NCBI GenBank assembly: GCA_022495995.1 | Contig: JAFEMH010002603.1 | Location: 186,001 to 250,000 of the forward strand | Source: Adenophora triphylla var. japonica | Taxonomy: Eukaryota; Streptophyta; Magnoliopsida; Asterales; Campanulaceae | Length of the DNA: 64,000 bases | Direction: 5' to 3' | Shown here: positions 11,549 through 22,500 of the stretch, one piece after another | Layout: each line of letters begins with the position of its first letter | Position numbering within the stretch: the stretch's first letter is position 1 | The notes under the pieces: model-generated | Databases searched by the model: none | Seen by the model: the letters and a program-made list of their open reading frames with translations, nothing else | Told to the model about the DNA's origin: nothing | Made by a program: the position numbers and the translations under genes

Positions 11549-11786
11549 ATTTGTAACACACTTTTATTCTATTGCAAATAAACTATTTTCCAAATTCAAT
11601 GATTGGTTTGCGGCCATTATTATTTCTAGGCCTTTTTTGGGCGGCGGTAGAACAAATGTGTTGTATTTCAGCTCATCCGGTTTTAGATTTCTTGTCAAAC
11701 CAACAGCAGCTCATTGTTCATGCAAATTCAATGATCGGTTGATTCTTGCTGCTGAATTTGGTCAAGTGTAGATGGAGAAAGCGGTT

Positions 11787-12293
11787 GGCTATCTAGACAT
11801 GTCCAAATAGAACCAGGAACCGACGGAACCGGAACCGGCGAGAACCGGGAACCGAACGTAACCGAAAACCGGATTGAAACGGTTCGAATACGAATTCACC
11901 ATATTGGGAACCGAGGAACCGGCGGTTCCGAAATCGGGAACCGGTGGAACCGTTGGAACCGGAATTTTTATTGTTAGAATTTTTATTAGAATTTTGTCCA
12001 CTTCTCATTCTTTCCAAAAACATACTCCTCAAGTGAAAAAAAAAAAAAAGATTAGTTAGCGTCTTTACTGTCTTAAGAGGTTTGGATTAAAAAAAAAAAA
12101 AGTTAGATGGTGATGGAACCGGTGGAACCGTTGGAACCGGAACTGGCGGATAGAACCGGGAACTGGGAATCGAAAACCGGACTAATATGGTTCGAATATG
12201 ATTTTGGCTATTTGGAAATCGAAAATCGGCGATTCCGAAACCAAAAACTGGAACAGAACCGTTTGGACATGTTTATGTCTATACAGGCTATCT
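11787..12293. mobile_element. hAT-like non-autonomous element with CCGG-rich ends
   Basis: The 491-bp element (11795-12285) is flanked by an exact 8-bp duplication GGCTATCT (11787-11794, 12286-12293), as expected for hAT. Ends share AGACATG...TCC inverted (right end more degenerate). Both subterminal parts are full of GGAACCG/CCGGTTCC-type repeats, the usual binding-site clusters of hAT transposases. The middle is AT-rich with two poly-A runs. No coding capacity. Confidence 0.75.
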
Positions 12294-12370
12294 ATTAAAG
12301 GATATGTTTGGTTCACTATAATAAAGTTAGAATTGGGATGGTAAAATGGGTGTCTTCCATTGAAAATATT

Positions 12371-12904
12371 ACTTCCTCCGTTCCCCGAAACGATCTTTCA
12401 ATTTTTATTTATATTTCCCCCAAACGATCTTTCAATTTTTATTTATATTTTGAGCAATAATTTAAAACTTATTTAATTATCCTAATGAAAATTTAAATTT
12501 GTTATTGATACATTATTATAAATAATATCAATAACAATTTTTAATGATTATTCAGATAATTAAATCAATCTAAAATTATTATACACCAATATAAACATTT
12601 ACCTTTAATATAAACATTTACCGTGGCTATTTTTAAATTTTCATGAAAGTAAATAGTTTCTCATTAAATAAAGAGTAACTCTTGTGAAAAACTATTTTTT
12701 TTTAAAAATGTTATAAAAAATTAGTTTTTAGAACAATTCATCACTCTTATTATTTAGATTTAGTGCTTTAAAACTAGTTTTTTCTTATGTTATGAAAAAA
12801 CTAGTTTTTTGCAAGATTTTGACTTAAATAAATGTTGGTAAAAATAAACTTATTTGACAAAAAAAAATTAAAGTGCGATATTTTAGATATTTTACGGATG
12901 GAGT
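12371..12904. mobile_element. Stowaway/mariner-like MITE (family of 51985 and 58633)
   Basis: Left end CTTCCTCCGTTCC and right end ACGGATGGAG, within TA. Internal AT-rich inverted segments match the MITEs at 51985 and 58633. Longer than those copies, probably through internal insertion. Confidence 0.6.
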
Positions 12905-13030
12905 ATCACTTTTTCTAATATACTAGTATTCGAACTTAATAATTTCTAAAATGTCTCTTTTCAACTAAACAAAACAATTTGGTAATTTCTGAAAAAAAAA
13001 ATATTTCGATAATTTTTTTATTTTAAAAAG

Positions 13031-13262
13031 CATACTCTCTCCGTCCCAACAATTGCTTCATCTTTTTTGCCCGGCACGCATATTATGGAAATGGGAGGGA
13101 AGAAAAAATGTTGTGAGTGTAATTTGAAAATAGGAGAGAGAATTAGTGGAGGAAATAGTAAATTTGAAAAGTGTTGTGAGTATAATAGTGAATTAGGAGA
13201 GAGAATGAGTGAAGGAAATAGTGAAGATTCTTTGTCAAAAAAGGAAGGGGATATGAAAAATG
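13031..13262. mobile_element. Stowaway-like MITE, right end missing
   Basis: Begins CTCTCTCCGTCCC and carries the GGAGAGAGAATKAGTGGAGG interior of the family at 48991, but runs into a tRNA-like sequence instead of the ACGGAGGGAG end. A much larger alternative would use the GAATGGAGGGAGTAT at about 14940-14953 as the right end. Confidence 0.5.
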
Positions 13263-13263
13263 T

Positions 13264-13334
13264 GCCATTTGTGAGAATCGAACCCACAATCATTTGGTAA
13301 AAACCACACGCTCTACCACCTGAGCTAAGACTAC
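13264..13334 (-). pseudogene. tRNA-Lys(UUU)-like relic
   Basis: The minus strand has an intact A box (TTAGCTCAGGTGG) and B box (GGTTCGATTCT) with perfect D-stem (GCTC/GAGC) and a good T-stem (GTGGG/CTCAC). The anticodon stem has three mismatches around a TTTTTAC loop (anticodon TTT) and the acceptor stem has two. It resembles nuclear tRNA-Lys but is degenerate: a tRNA pseudogene or the head of a tRNA-derived SINE. Confidence 0.6.
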
Positions 13335-13840
13335 TGTTGATATTAATTCTTGATTATATATATAAGGATCTACCGACATGAAAGAACTCAATTTAGTAAC
13401 TGAATATTTGAATTTGTGTTTATAGTATAATTTTTTATTTAAAAAAAAAGTAATAATAGGGACACAAAATCTAATGATTTTATAGGTGTTTTTATTTTTG
13501 CTTGTTTTTTTAATTTTTATATTATTTTTTCGGCTTTTCAGTGGTTTAAAAAAAGTAATAGTTATCATCTCTTAATGTAATGACTGTATACATATAAAGT
13601 AACATTGTTCATAAGTAAACGTAATACCTGTTTTAAAAAAACAAAAGCTCGTTTTCACCCATTTTTTCAAATGTAATACAAATTATATGTATTACATTTG
13701 AAATGTAATAACTTATGTATATGAATGTAATAGTTTATACAAATAAATATAACACTTTGATAGATTAAATTGTAACATATTTCTATAGATAATGTAATAC
13801 TTTTACATGTATCATGATAAATTTGAACTCATTATAACTT
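13335..13840. other. AT-rich intergenic sequence
   Basis: Low-complexity AT-rich DNA with repeated GTAATA/TATTAC words that grade into the tandem array. No gene seen. Confidence 0.5.
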
Positions 13841-14225
13841 ATTATTTGAATACAAACTATTATTTTATATGAATACAATTATTACATTATGTTATAGTAA
13901 TTATTACTTTTCACAAATCGAAAAAAAAAATTAAAAAATTTTAAAAAAAACACTATTACTTTTCTGTATATATGTATTACTTTATATGAATACAAACTAT
14001 TACTTTATATGAATACAATTATTACATTATGTTATAGTAACTATTACTTTTCACAAATCGAAAAAAAAAATTAAAAATTAAAAAAAAAACACTATTACTT
14101 TTCTGTATATATGTATTACTTTATATGAATACAAACTATTACTTTATATGAATACAATTATTACATTATGTTATAGTAACTATTACTTTTCACAAATCGA
14201 AAAAAAAAAAACAAAATTTTAAAAA
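13841..14225. repeat. Tandem repeat, about 140-bp unit, 2.7 copies
   Basis: The word TCACAAATCG recurs ending at 13920, 14060 and 14199 (periods 140 and 139). Each unit carries TATGAATACAATTATTACAT and a poly-A run. Confidence 0.85.
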
Positions 14226-14977
14226 AAAATTTTTTTTGGGCACAACTATCTCACTACTCTCTCTCTCTCTCTAACAGCCTCTCTCTCTCTAAACGCCAAT
14301 GGCGTTTACCTAGCTCCCTCTCTCTAAATCAACGGCCTTCCTCACCAACTCTCACTTCCTAATCATCTTCCTCTAGCTCCCCAAAAACCAACGACCTTCC
14401 TCACCAATTCTTCCCCAATCGATTTTCAACAAAGATCTCACCATGGCCGGCTTCCTAGATCGTCTTCCTCAAAGCTCTCCCTCTCTAATGGCGTCCTAAG
14501 CACCCTCTCTCCCTCAATCACAAGCTGAATCGAAGTGAGGAATTGATTGAGATTGGTGGGGAGGTTGCCGGAAAATAGGTTTTGAACAAGGGAGGTCTCG
14601 TCGTTCGGTTTGGAGAGAGGGAGCTCAGTTGTTGTTCGATTGGGTGCGGTTTTGGTTTGGGTGAGGTCGCCGGTTGATTGGGGGTGTGAGGGAGAGGTTT
14701 AATGGTGGGTTTGGCCGGAGATTGATGAGGAAGAAGGTAATTTCGGATAGAGAGAGAAAGAGAGAGAGAGGAGAGAGAAGCTGTGTTTCAGAAGACGGTC
14801 TTCTACGTCAACGTCAACGTGGTTGGATCTGGTTCAATTGGTTGGGTCATGGGTAAAAAATGACCCGTCTCATTCATGAGACGGGTCATAGTGTTCTCAC
14901 ACAAGTTTTTGTCTTAGGTAATTAGTGAAGCTTTTATCAGAATGGAGGGAGTATGATGATGAAAAATAATCCGCGTA
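14226..14977. other. CT/GA-rich segment of an unclassified transposon-like region
   Basis: CT-microsatellite-rich sequence, then GA-rich sequence, containing short non-conserved frames only. A palindrome TGACCCGTCTCAT-TC-ATGAGACGGGTCA spans 14861-14888. It ends in GAATGGAGGGAGTAT, a possible mariner-type end. Gene content not recognised. Confidence 0.4.
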
Positions 14978-16888
14978 AATGCAAAAGAGAGTTGTTATAT
15001 AAACCCGTAAAATTGTTGAGTAAACCCGTATCATTTAACTCACCCCAAAAAATAAAAACAAACCCCCCACTTTTCCCATTATACCCCACCCACACCCACA
15101 CCCACACCCACACCCACACCCACCCCCACACCCACCCAATTAACTCTCATTTACTCCCTCCCTCTCACTCATCCTCACCCACAACCAAACCTAGACAGAG
15201 AAAGAGAAAGAAATACGTGAAACGCAGAGAGAGAGAAGAAAGGAAAGGAAAACGGCGAGAGAGAGAGAGAGAGAGAGAGAGAAGAAAGAAGAAGCAAAAC
15301 TAGGTAGAAGAAGAAGAAGAACAAGCAAATTCAACCCCAATTCAAGATTCAAGATGTCAAACCTAGGGAAATCAGGTAATTATTCTTTCTTCAATCGAAA
15401 TTACTTTAGTTTTGCTTCATTTTGAGAGAATCTCATTGTGATTTTTTGAAAAATTTCGAAAATCTGGGTTTTGAAGGGTTCGGCCGCGGCGATTTATTAC
15501 ACAAATTCGGCCACACCCTACCGAAAAAACTCAAAATTTCGGCTACCCCGGCCGAACCTGCTCAATTTTTTGGCCACCCCCCGTGAACCGCTCAATTTTT
15601 CCACCCCGAACCGCTCATATTTTTCGGCCACTACAGTGCAAAGTTTTTCATTGATTGCATTGTATCAATTCCATGTTTTTTAATCCATCTATTCATCAAA
15701 ATTTGGACATTTCACTCCTTTTATTAAGAACTAGGTTCAATGTCAATGCATGTTAGATTTCTCAGGCCTTTGTTGAATTTTGATGATGCATTTGTGTATA
15801 TATGAGTGCTCTCTCTGTTTTTCTTTTTTTTTCCCAATTCCAATATTTCAAGGTTGGCAGTTCCTTGAGAGGACAGAGAGATTGGTTTTTCCTTGTATAC
15901 ACCCCAGCGATCACAAACAAGCGTCATTCGAGGAGCGGAATTACGGCTCCCAGATTATCCGAATCGAGCTACGATGACAAATCCATTACTCTTTCCCTTT
16001 CTACGCACCCATTCAAACATTATTTTTGTCTCGAAAAACAAGGGCATTGTGAATTACGGAGTGTAGTCTCGCAAAAACAAGGGCATTGTTGTCACCCGGG
16101 GGATCTTGAAACAATTAAATAAAACAATAAGGGAGGTGTAAGCGAGAAAAATAAGGGTTCGGCCGGTGATGGCCGAATTTTAACGACGGTTACAGTTGGT
16201 GGTGTGGCCGAAATAGTTAAAATATTCGGTCACCTTGCGAAATATTCAAATATTCGGTCACTATCTTGGCGAAAAATAGCCCATTCGGCAAACCGGGCGA
16301 AAATTTTTAAAATTTCTAGGGTGTGGCCAGAACCATACTATTTTCGGTAGGGGTTGGCGAACTCGAACAAATATTCGGTCACTCTTGGCCGAATTCTAGC
16401 TCGAAACGTAAATGACATTTTTAACAAATTTAAAGGTTAGAAAACTTACATTATCATTCGATGGTAGAGCTGAGGATCCATGATGAAATTTCTTGAATCT
16501 CTTGTCTTGGAACACAAATGTGTATGAATTTATTTTTTTTGGAGAGGAAGAGGAAGGTAAGGGAGGAGGTAATTTTTTAAGGAGTAAAAAAAGAAAGAAG
16601 AAGTGAATAAGTAAAGAGGTGAAAATTGATGAGGGAGGGAGGGGGAAGGTGGTGAAAATTGATGAGGGAGGGAGGGGAAGGTGGGTAAAATTGATGAGGG
16701 AGGGGGGAAGGTGGTGAAAATCAAATACGGGTGTACTCAACAATTTTACGGGTTTATTTAACATTAGTAAATGAGGGGATAGATTTAGGAATATTTTTGT
16801 CATTTCAATCGATGACATTTTTGAAGTTTCCAACTTACGGGTTTACTCAACAATTTTACGGGTTTATATAACAATTCTCAATGCAAAA
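14978..16888. mobile_element. Mutator-like element with captured sequence
   Basis: Element 14987-16879 (1,893 bp) is flanked by a 9-bp duplication AATGCAAAA (14978-14986, 16880-16888). Terminal inverted repeats of about 43 bp start GAGARTTGTTATATAAACCC and have one mismatch. A second, inner copy of the right repeat lies at about 16724-16770. No transposase. Inside are a (CCCACA)n tract (about 15085-15140), a GA-rich leader and a gene-like start (15354-15375, ending at a CAG|GTAAT donor). Confidence 0.88.
15354..15974 (+). other. Gene-fragment-like unit inside the Mutator element
   Basis: ATG at 15354 follows a GA-rich 5'-UTR-like leader and gives MSNLGKS before a GT donor at 15376. An acceptor TTTCAAG at about 15846-15852 would continue the frame as GWQFLERTERLVFPC to a stop near 15976. 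The product is not recognised. The layout (leader, short first exon, intron, exon) looks like a host gene 5' end acquired by a Pack-MULE, but I cannot identify the donor. Confidence 0.35.
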
Positions 16889-16944
16889 ATCTAGTGAGTT
16901 GGACTTGGAGCCCAAATATAGTTGCGTCGCCGTCACGGCCGTCT

Positions 16945-16953
16945 CTTTATAAT
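16945..16953 (+). promoter_or_regulatory. TATA box of HDA15-type gene
   Basis: CTTTATAAT, 66 bp after the Mutator element ends and about 30-40 bp before a pyrimidine-rich probable transcription start region near 16980. Confidence 0.55.
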
Positions 16954-16979
16954 AGGCAGCCGTCCCACTTATCATTATT

Positions 16980-17971
16980 TTCCCCCAAATCTACTATTCC
17001 TCCGCCTCCTGCTACCCAGTACTTATACGACTGACTGTACGAGGAACACTCTCTTCTACGATTGTGTGTCGCTATCCAAGTCCAACGGTCAAAGCTCTTA
17101 ATCGCTTAGGTTATGTCCTAATCTGGTACGACTTTTATGTTTCTCTCTCTTGATTCTCTCTCATTCCCGTTGAATTGCTTGGAATTCTGCTAAAACCCTA
17201 GAATTTGGAATTTCAACTCGACACTTTTGCGAAGTTGTTATTTCTTATGTTATTGATTGGTTCACCAATGTAGTTGTTCTGTTTGGTTTTTGAAAGAGCG
17301 TTTGAATTAATTTGTTCATGGATTTTAGCTTGTTAGACTCTGAAAGTAGATGTTATTAGGGTTCTTGTTGAAATTGGAATGCGTTGGAATCCAAAAAGAT
17401 GTCTTGGAATCCAGTGGCGAAGCCAGAAAATTTTTCGAAGGGGATCAAGATTGCTCAAGAAATGAAAATTATACTTTATCATATAGAAATTTGGTACTAA
17501 GGGGGTCAAAATGATATAATAAAACAAATTATCCACAAGATAAGGGGGTCAAAACTGACAAATTTAGTATTTTAAGTATGCATTTTAAAATTTTGTAGGT
17601 ACTAAATTGACATTTTCCAAAAATCAAGGGGGACCCCCTTAGGCATAAGGTAGCCTCACCACTGTTGGAATCTGTAATGTTTGTGTTCCGAGTGTATGGT
17701 GGCCTGGTGGGTTATGAGGAGTGGTTACCAAGTGGGACCCGCATTTTTTGTCGTTTAATCTGAGACATTGTAGCTTTTACTGTTGAAGTAAAAGCTTTGA
17801 TGTTTGTTTACCAAGCTATTTTCTTGCATTGTAATCCTCATTGTTGGACCAATACGTCCATCTATGCATATCTTGTTCTTGTAGTAACTGGTCTTATGTG
17901 TATACAACATTGATCCCTGAAGGCAACATGATTATTGCAGAGCCTAGGCCAATCATGGCCAGACACAAGTG
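16980..17971 (+). other. HDA15: 5' UTR exons and first intron of HDA15-type gene
   Basis: Probable leader exon about 16980-17125 (donor CTG|GTACG), then a small exon 17941-17971 between TTATTGCAG and GTAAAG. The second exon opens an upstream frame (ATG at 17955, MARHKW) that would continue into the first coding exon and stop there, overlapping the main start. Inferred from splice consensus only. Confidence 0.5.
17404..17672. mobile_element. hAT-type MITE in HDA15 leader intron
   Basis: A 253-bp element (17412-17664) with ends CAGTGGCGAAGCC and GGTAGCCTCACCACTG in inverted orientation, flanked by the exact 8-bp duplication TTGGAATC (17404-17411, 17665-17672). Confidence 0.85.
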
Positions 17972-18347
17972 GTAAAGTCATCAAGTTTGCACCTTTTCTG
18001 GTATATTTGATGTTGAAATACGTTTGTTAAATAGGGTCTACATTTTTTAGATGGATTTCATAGGGGTGGTGGCGGTTTGCAGTTGAGAGATTAAGGTGGA
18101 AATCATAAGTGTTAGGGAGATGGAGAGGAACAAGAATTAAGAACATCTTGTTTGGGTAAAAGAAAATTAGTAAGCTGTGATCTTTTGCCAAAGTTGCCTA
18201 TTTAGGATCTATATTTTGTAGTTATCCTAGACAGAGTGTGCTGATTTGGACAATTTCATGATTTCATGAATCCTATGATCATAATTTTCGTTCATGTATC
18301 TTGTTTTGTTTGCTTAGGAATAGCACCTTTAAGATTTCAAAATCTGT

Positions 18348-18617
18348 ACTCCCTCCTTCTCGTTTGAAATTACACTTTTTACCCAAAAAATTGTCCCATT
18401 TGAAACTACACACTTCCATTTTGGGAAAGTTTATAATACTTTTTTAAGTAATGGGACTCACTTTCACACTCACAACAACTTTCCACTTACTATTCCCTAC
18501 CCCACTTTCTCTCTCCTACCTCTCTTTTCATTCTCACAACACCTGCTCCACTAACACTTTTCCTTAATCCCCGTGCCTAAACCAAAGTGTGTAGTTTTAA
18601 ACGGAAAGGAAGGAGTA
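18348..18617. mobile_element. Stowaway-like MITE in HDA15 intron
   Basis: Ends CTCCCTCCTTCTCGTTTGAA and AAACGGAAAGGAAGGAG with flanking TA. Interior with TCTCTCTCCTAC motif typical of the other copies. Confidence 0.75.
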
Positions 18618-19532
18618 TTAGTAATTGTTATTTGATTATGTATTTGACTGTTATGTTGGTCTGTCCAAACTAGAGAAGCTATGACCTGCCATGATACTTG
18701 ATTATGTATTTCACTCATTTAATTTGGTAATAATGTAATCAACATTCAAATTCCACAGATTGCTCATTGCTGTATAATGCTAATCACTTATATAATGAGA
18801 AACTAGCATTAATCATGAATAAACATGGTTGTACTATAAATGTACAAATGTACTAAGTCGTAATTAATGAATCTTAAGAAATAAAAGCTTGCTCTTTAAA
18901 TGCATGCTGAGTTTAATTCTCGTTCGTCATATCATTTGCCTCTACAATATTGACTAATTTCCAAGCACATTTTTATTCGGTTTCATTTTCATCGGTTGTT
19001 TCATCCACTCAATGTGCTTGCCACTTATTTTAATTTGCCTTACGTTTTCTTCTCTTGCCATCTTCTTTATTCCCAATGCCCCTGCCCTTTCGTAAATGTG
19101 ATGATTATGCATCAGTTTTTGGCATTTGCTGCTAGTTTAAACATCTGTCTTGGTCGTTGTTTGGCCATCAAAATGGTAAATAAAGGAGATCACGTCTATA
19201 TAATCCATCTCTTCAAACCCATTACCCCATTTGAGAATGTGCTGTAAGCTGAAGTTTGTTGGTTTGAGATGTATTAAAGTTTTTTAACCATTATTAGCTT
19301 TTTGTTTTGTCTATTGGAGAGGAGACATTTTCCTTGTTTTAGGTGAGTAATTATTCAGTTTGTTGCAAATGAATCTTCTGCCAATTGAAACCTCTTTTCT
19401 TCTTTCCTGCATGGGTTATCTCTTTTCTTCTCCTCCCCCTCCCTTGCTTTGTACTTTTATTTATGCATTCTCTCTCTCTCTCGCCCTCCATCCCCTCCGC
19501 TGTTTACTGATGATTATAATCCTCATGTAGGA

Positions 19533-22500
19533 ATGATTCTGGTGGAGAGTCACCATATGAACCCTGACCACACTATGGTCTCAAATAACCTGAAAAGAAG
19601 CCGCTTAACGAATGGGGAGGCTGAGACGAATATTCATGATCAGAAGAACCCAATTCTATTTCACGACTTCAATGGAAGACAAGGAAATCTGGGGTCCGGT
19701 GGAAGCAGTGCTAGTACTTGTCAAGATGATGAAGAGTCTGAGGACATATCAGGTTCATCTGCTAAAGAAACAACATGCAATGTAAGTCACTATGAGAGTT
19801 TTCCTGATAATATAAGTATAAGTTAATCTAATTACTTTTTATTTATCCCAAACAGTTACTCCTATATCATTTCTGTATCAAACACTATGGGTGGGTTTTA
19901 TTACTTGGATAATTAATGTATTTTGTAGTTTGTGATGTTAAATTGCTGTCAAAATATCGATAACAATATTGGTTTCCCTTTGATTTATTTTCATGACGGA
20001 CCTCAGAAAAAGACACTCATTCAAGAGGATTAACTGTGTTTATTACTGCAGTCACTTTTTAGACAGTTTGTATGAATGTTGTCATCTGACTGCAGAAAAA
20101 GCCAAGGCAGCATAATGACATGACTCTAGAAGATATATACAACAAACAAGGAGACTTTGATGACGAAGATGATGATAGTGATTGGGAACCTCAGCCTCTA
20201 CAAATACCCATGACTCTAATCAAGTGGTTTTGCGTGAACTGTACAATGCTTAACCTTGACGGCGTTGTCCATTGCAATGTATGGTCATGTTAGCGGCTGC
20301 ATTGTTAATGCTCATATTTGATATTTATCTTGGTTTTGCCTGGCTTGACTATTGTTTGATGATTTATTTTATGCATCATAAAATGTTGCATTTTGAATTG
20401 AACTTTCTAATTTAACATGGATGTGCTTGGCTGGTTTTCTATATTCTGATACAAGTTCTGCCACACAGATATGTGGGGAGCATAAAAGGTCTGGAATTCT
20501 AAAGCATGGTTTTCTTGCATCTCCAGAAGAAGAAGTGTGCCTCAACCAGAATGGATCAGAAGTAACTGGGAAATCCAAAGGTGTTTAGGCATACTTATTT
20601 GCTCATAGGATTCTCTTTGTTATCATATTTTCATGTTTTATTGTTTGTGGGCAAAAGCTTATTTACTAATTTATTTTGAACTCCATATATCTTTTGCATG
20701 GTTTTTCATTCCTGGCTGGGTTAATGTAGAATAATTTTTTCCCACTGCTTAATTAAATCATTATAAGTCGCTGAGTAGTTCTGTCACTGTATCAGTACAA
20801 AGCAGTTATGCAACCGGAGGGGGGAGGGGAAGGGAGGTCTAGGTGAAGTGAGCATAATCGGCAATTGTTTTGTATACATTTTTATTGAGTACTATAACAT
20901 TCTTCCTATTTAAATATGTATAGAATTGCCCATCTTTATATTATACCCCTGTCATATTTAAAGTATCATGTTTCTCATACTTTGGTGGAAAATAATTAAC
21001 CTTTGTTTTTGAGTTTTTTGGCCTTTCCACTACTCTTTACTCTAATGCTTCTTTTCATTGGTTCTTACCTATGTATTTGCATCAACATGCTTGTTGAATG
21101 TCATTTCAACCCATATAATGTAAATGGTGAGATTTCAACATTTAAGGCCTTAAGTTAGCACTCAGAAGTCAGATCTGTAAAGAATGTGAAGCATGAGAAA
21201 GTACTACACTGTAAGCCCGAAAAACTCTGAGGGGACCTCCTTGAAAGGAACAAAAGTAACTTATTTTTGTAATTTGAGGTATGCCATATGCCTTCATAAA
21301 CAAGCACACACACATATGAACACTTAACACCCATCCAGCAAAAAGTTGGATCATCTAGCTTACACTCCTTACAAGTTGCTCCAGTTCAAAGTTTCAAACC
21401 TTAATTTAGATAACTGATCAATAACACCATTATTCCTCGTATCTGATTAGAGAAGTGGATGCATATGCTTAATGATATGCCATTTCCTTTCACAGCCTCC
21501 ATCAGGCTTGATAAAGCCGATTCTTATTTAAGTGGCTGTAATTATGGTTTGATACTACTTACGATGGCGTATTCACCTATAGTCCTGGGGTTGTGTTGCG
21601 CCTAGTGTTTGCATGCTGGCAATGTACCGTCTTTCTTCAGGGCGAAATGGGTTGTTTCCGTGCCATAGAAATGAATGCTGGAACCAGATGGGGCGTGGGT
21701 AGTGATTTACTTGCGTGCTTTATTATTACCTGGATTCTGAAATCACCATAAATCTGATATGTGGTGGTTCCTCTCTTCTGATTTGAACGCTGTGCAGTTA
21801 ATTGGTCATGACGTTAATTTTGACGCATTCACATGCTATACATTTGCTAAATGTGAAGTAAAATTAATAGTGCATAATGCTGGTTTTGCCTTGTCTAGAA
21901 AAGACAAGGACATCTACATGGTTGGTTAAGAAGGTTTTTTAATATGTTGTTTCCTAGATTCTCTTTTTTCTTGAAAATATGCCTTCCATGTGTAGTAATC
22001 TTGGATTTTCTTTTGGTTACTTTCCCTATTGTCCTGCAAATTTCCAGTGAATGAGCTATCTACTTTCTGTAGGATGTTAGCTTTAATGGGAGTATTATTT
22101 ACTTGAGACCATTATAGCCAGTTAGGGATGACATCCTTATATTGTTACTGGATCATTGTCGACCTGCGTTCTAGAAAGGTTTGATATTTGGTTAACTGTA
22201 TCTCTCCTCTCGAGGCATGGCTTCGGTGGTAGTAACATGAGTAAAAATAAATGTTCAAAAATGTAGAAGTCCTGTATTCCTTAGATATGGGGACAGCGTG
22301 GAAATGTGCTGGCTTGGATTTGTGATGTAGCTGGTCAACGTGAAGACCTTCTAGTCTTTGGGGTTTATGAAGTTTTACATTTCGTTTACCGCTTCTAAGC
22401 GATGAAATTTTGGGTGCGTGGCATTATTTTTCTAGCTCTTAGTGTAGAATTTTTTCTGGGAAGAAAATTTGGATATGGCAAAGTACTAGAGGCACTTCAC

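Noticed and set aside
13029..14955. A single 1.9-kb mariner-like element from CTCTCTCCGTCCC to GGAGGGAGTAT
   Set aside because: Possible, but the interior at the left matches a short MITE family and is interrupted by a tRNA relic; the ends cannot be shown to belong together.
14953..15303. 116-codon plus-strand frame with Thr-His repeats
   Set aside because: Produced by the (CCCACA)n tract and GA-rich leader inside the Mutator element.
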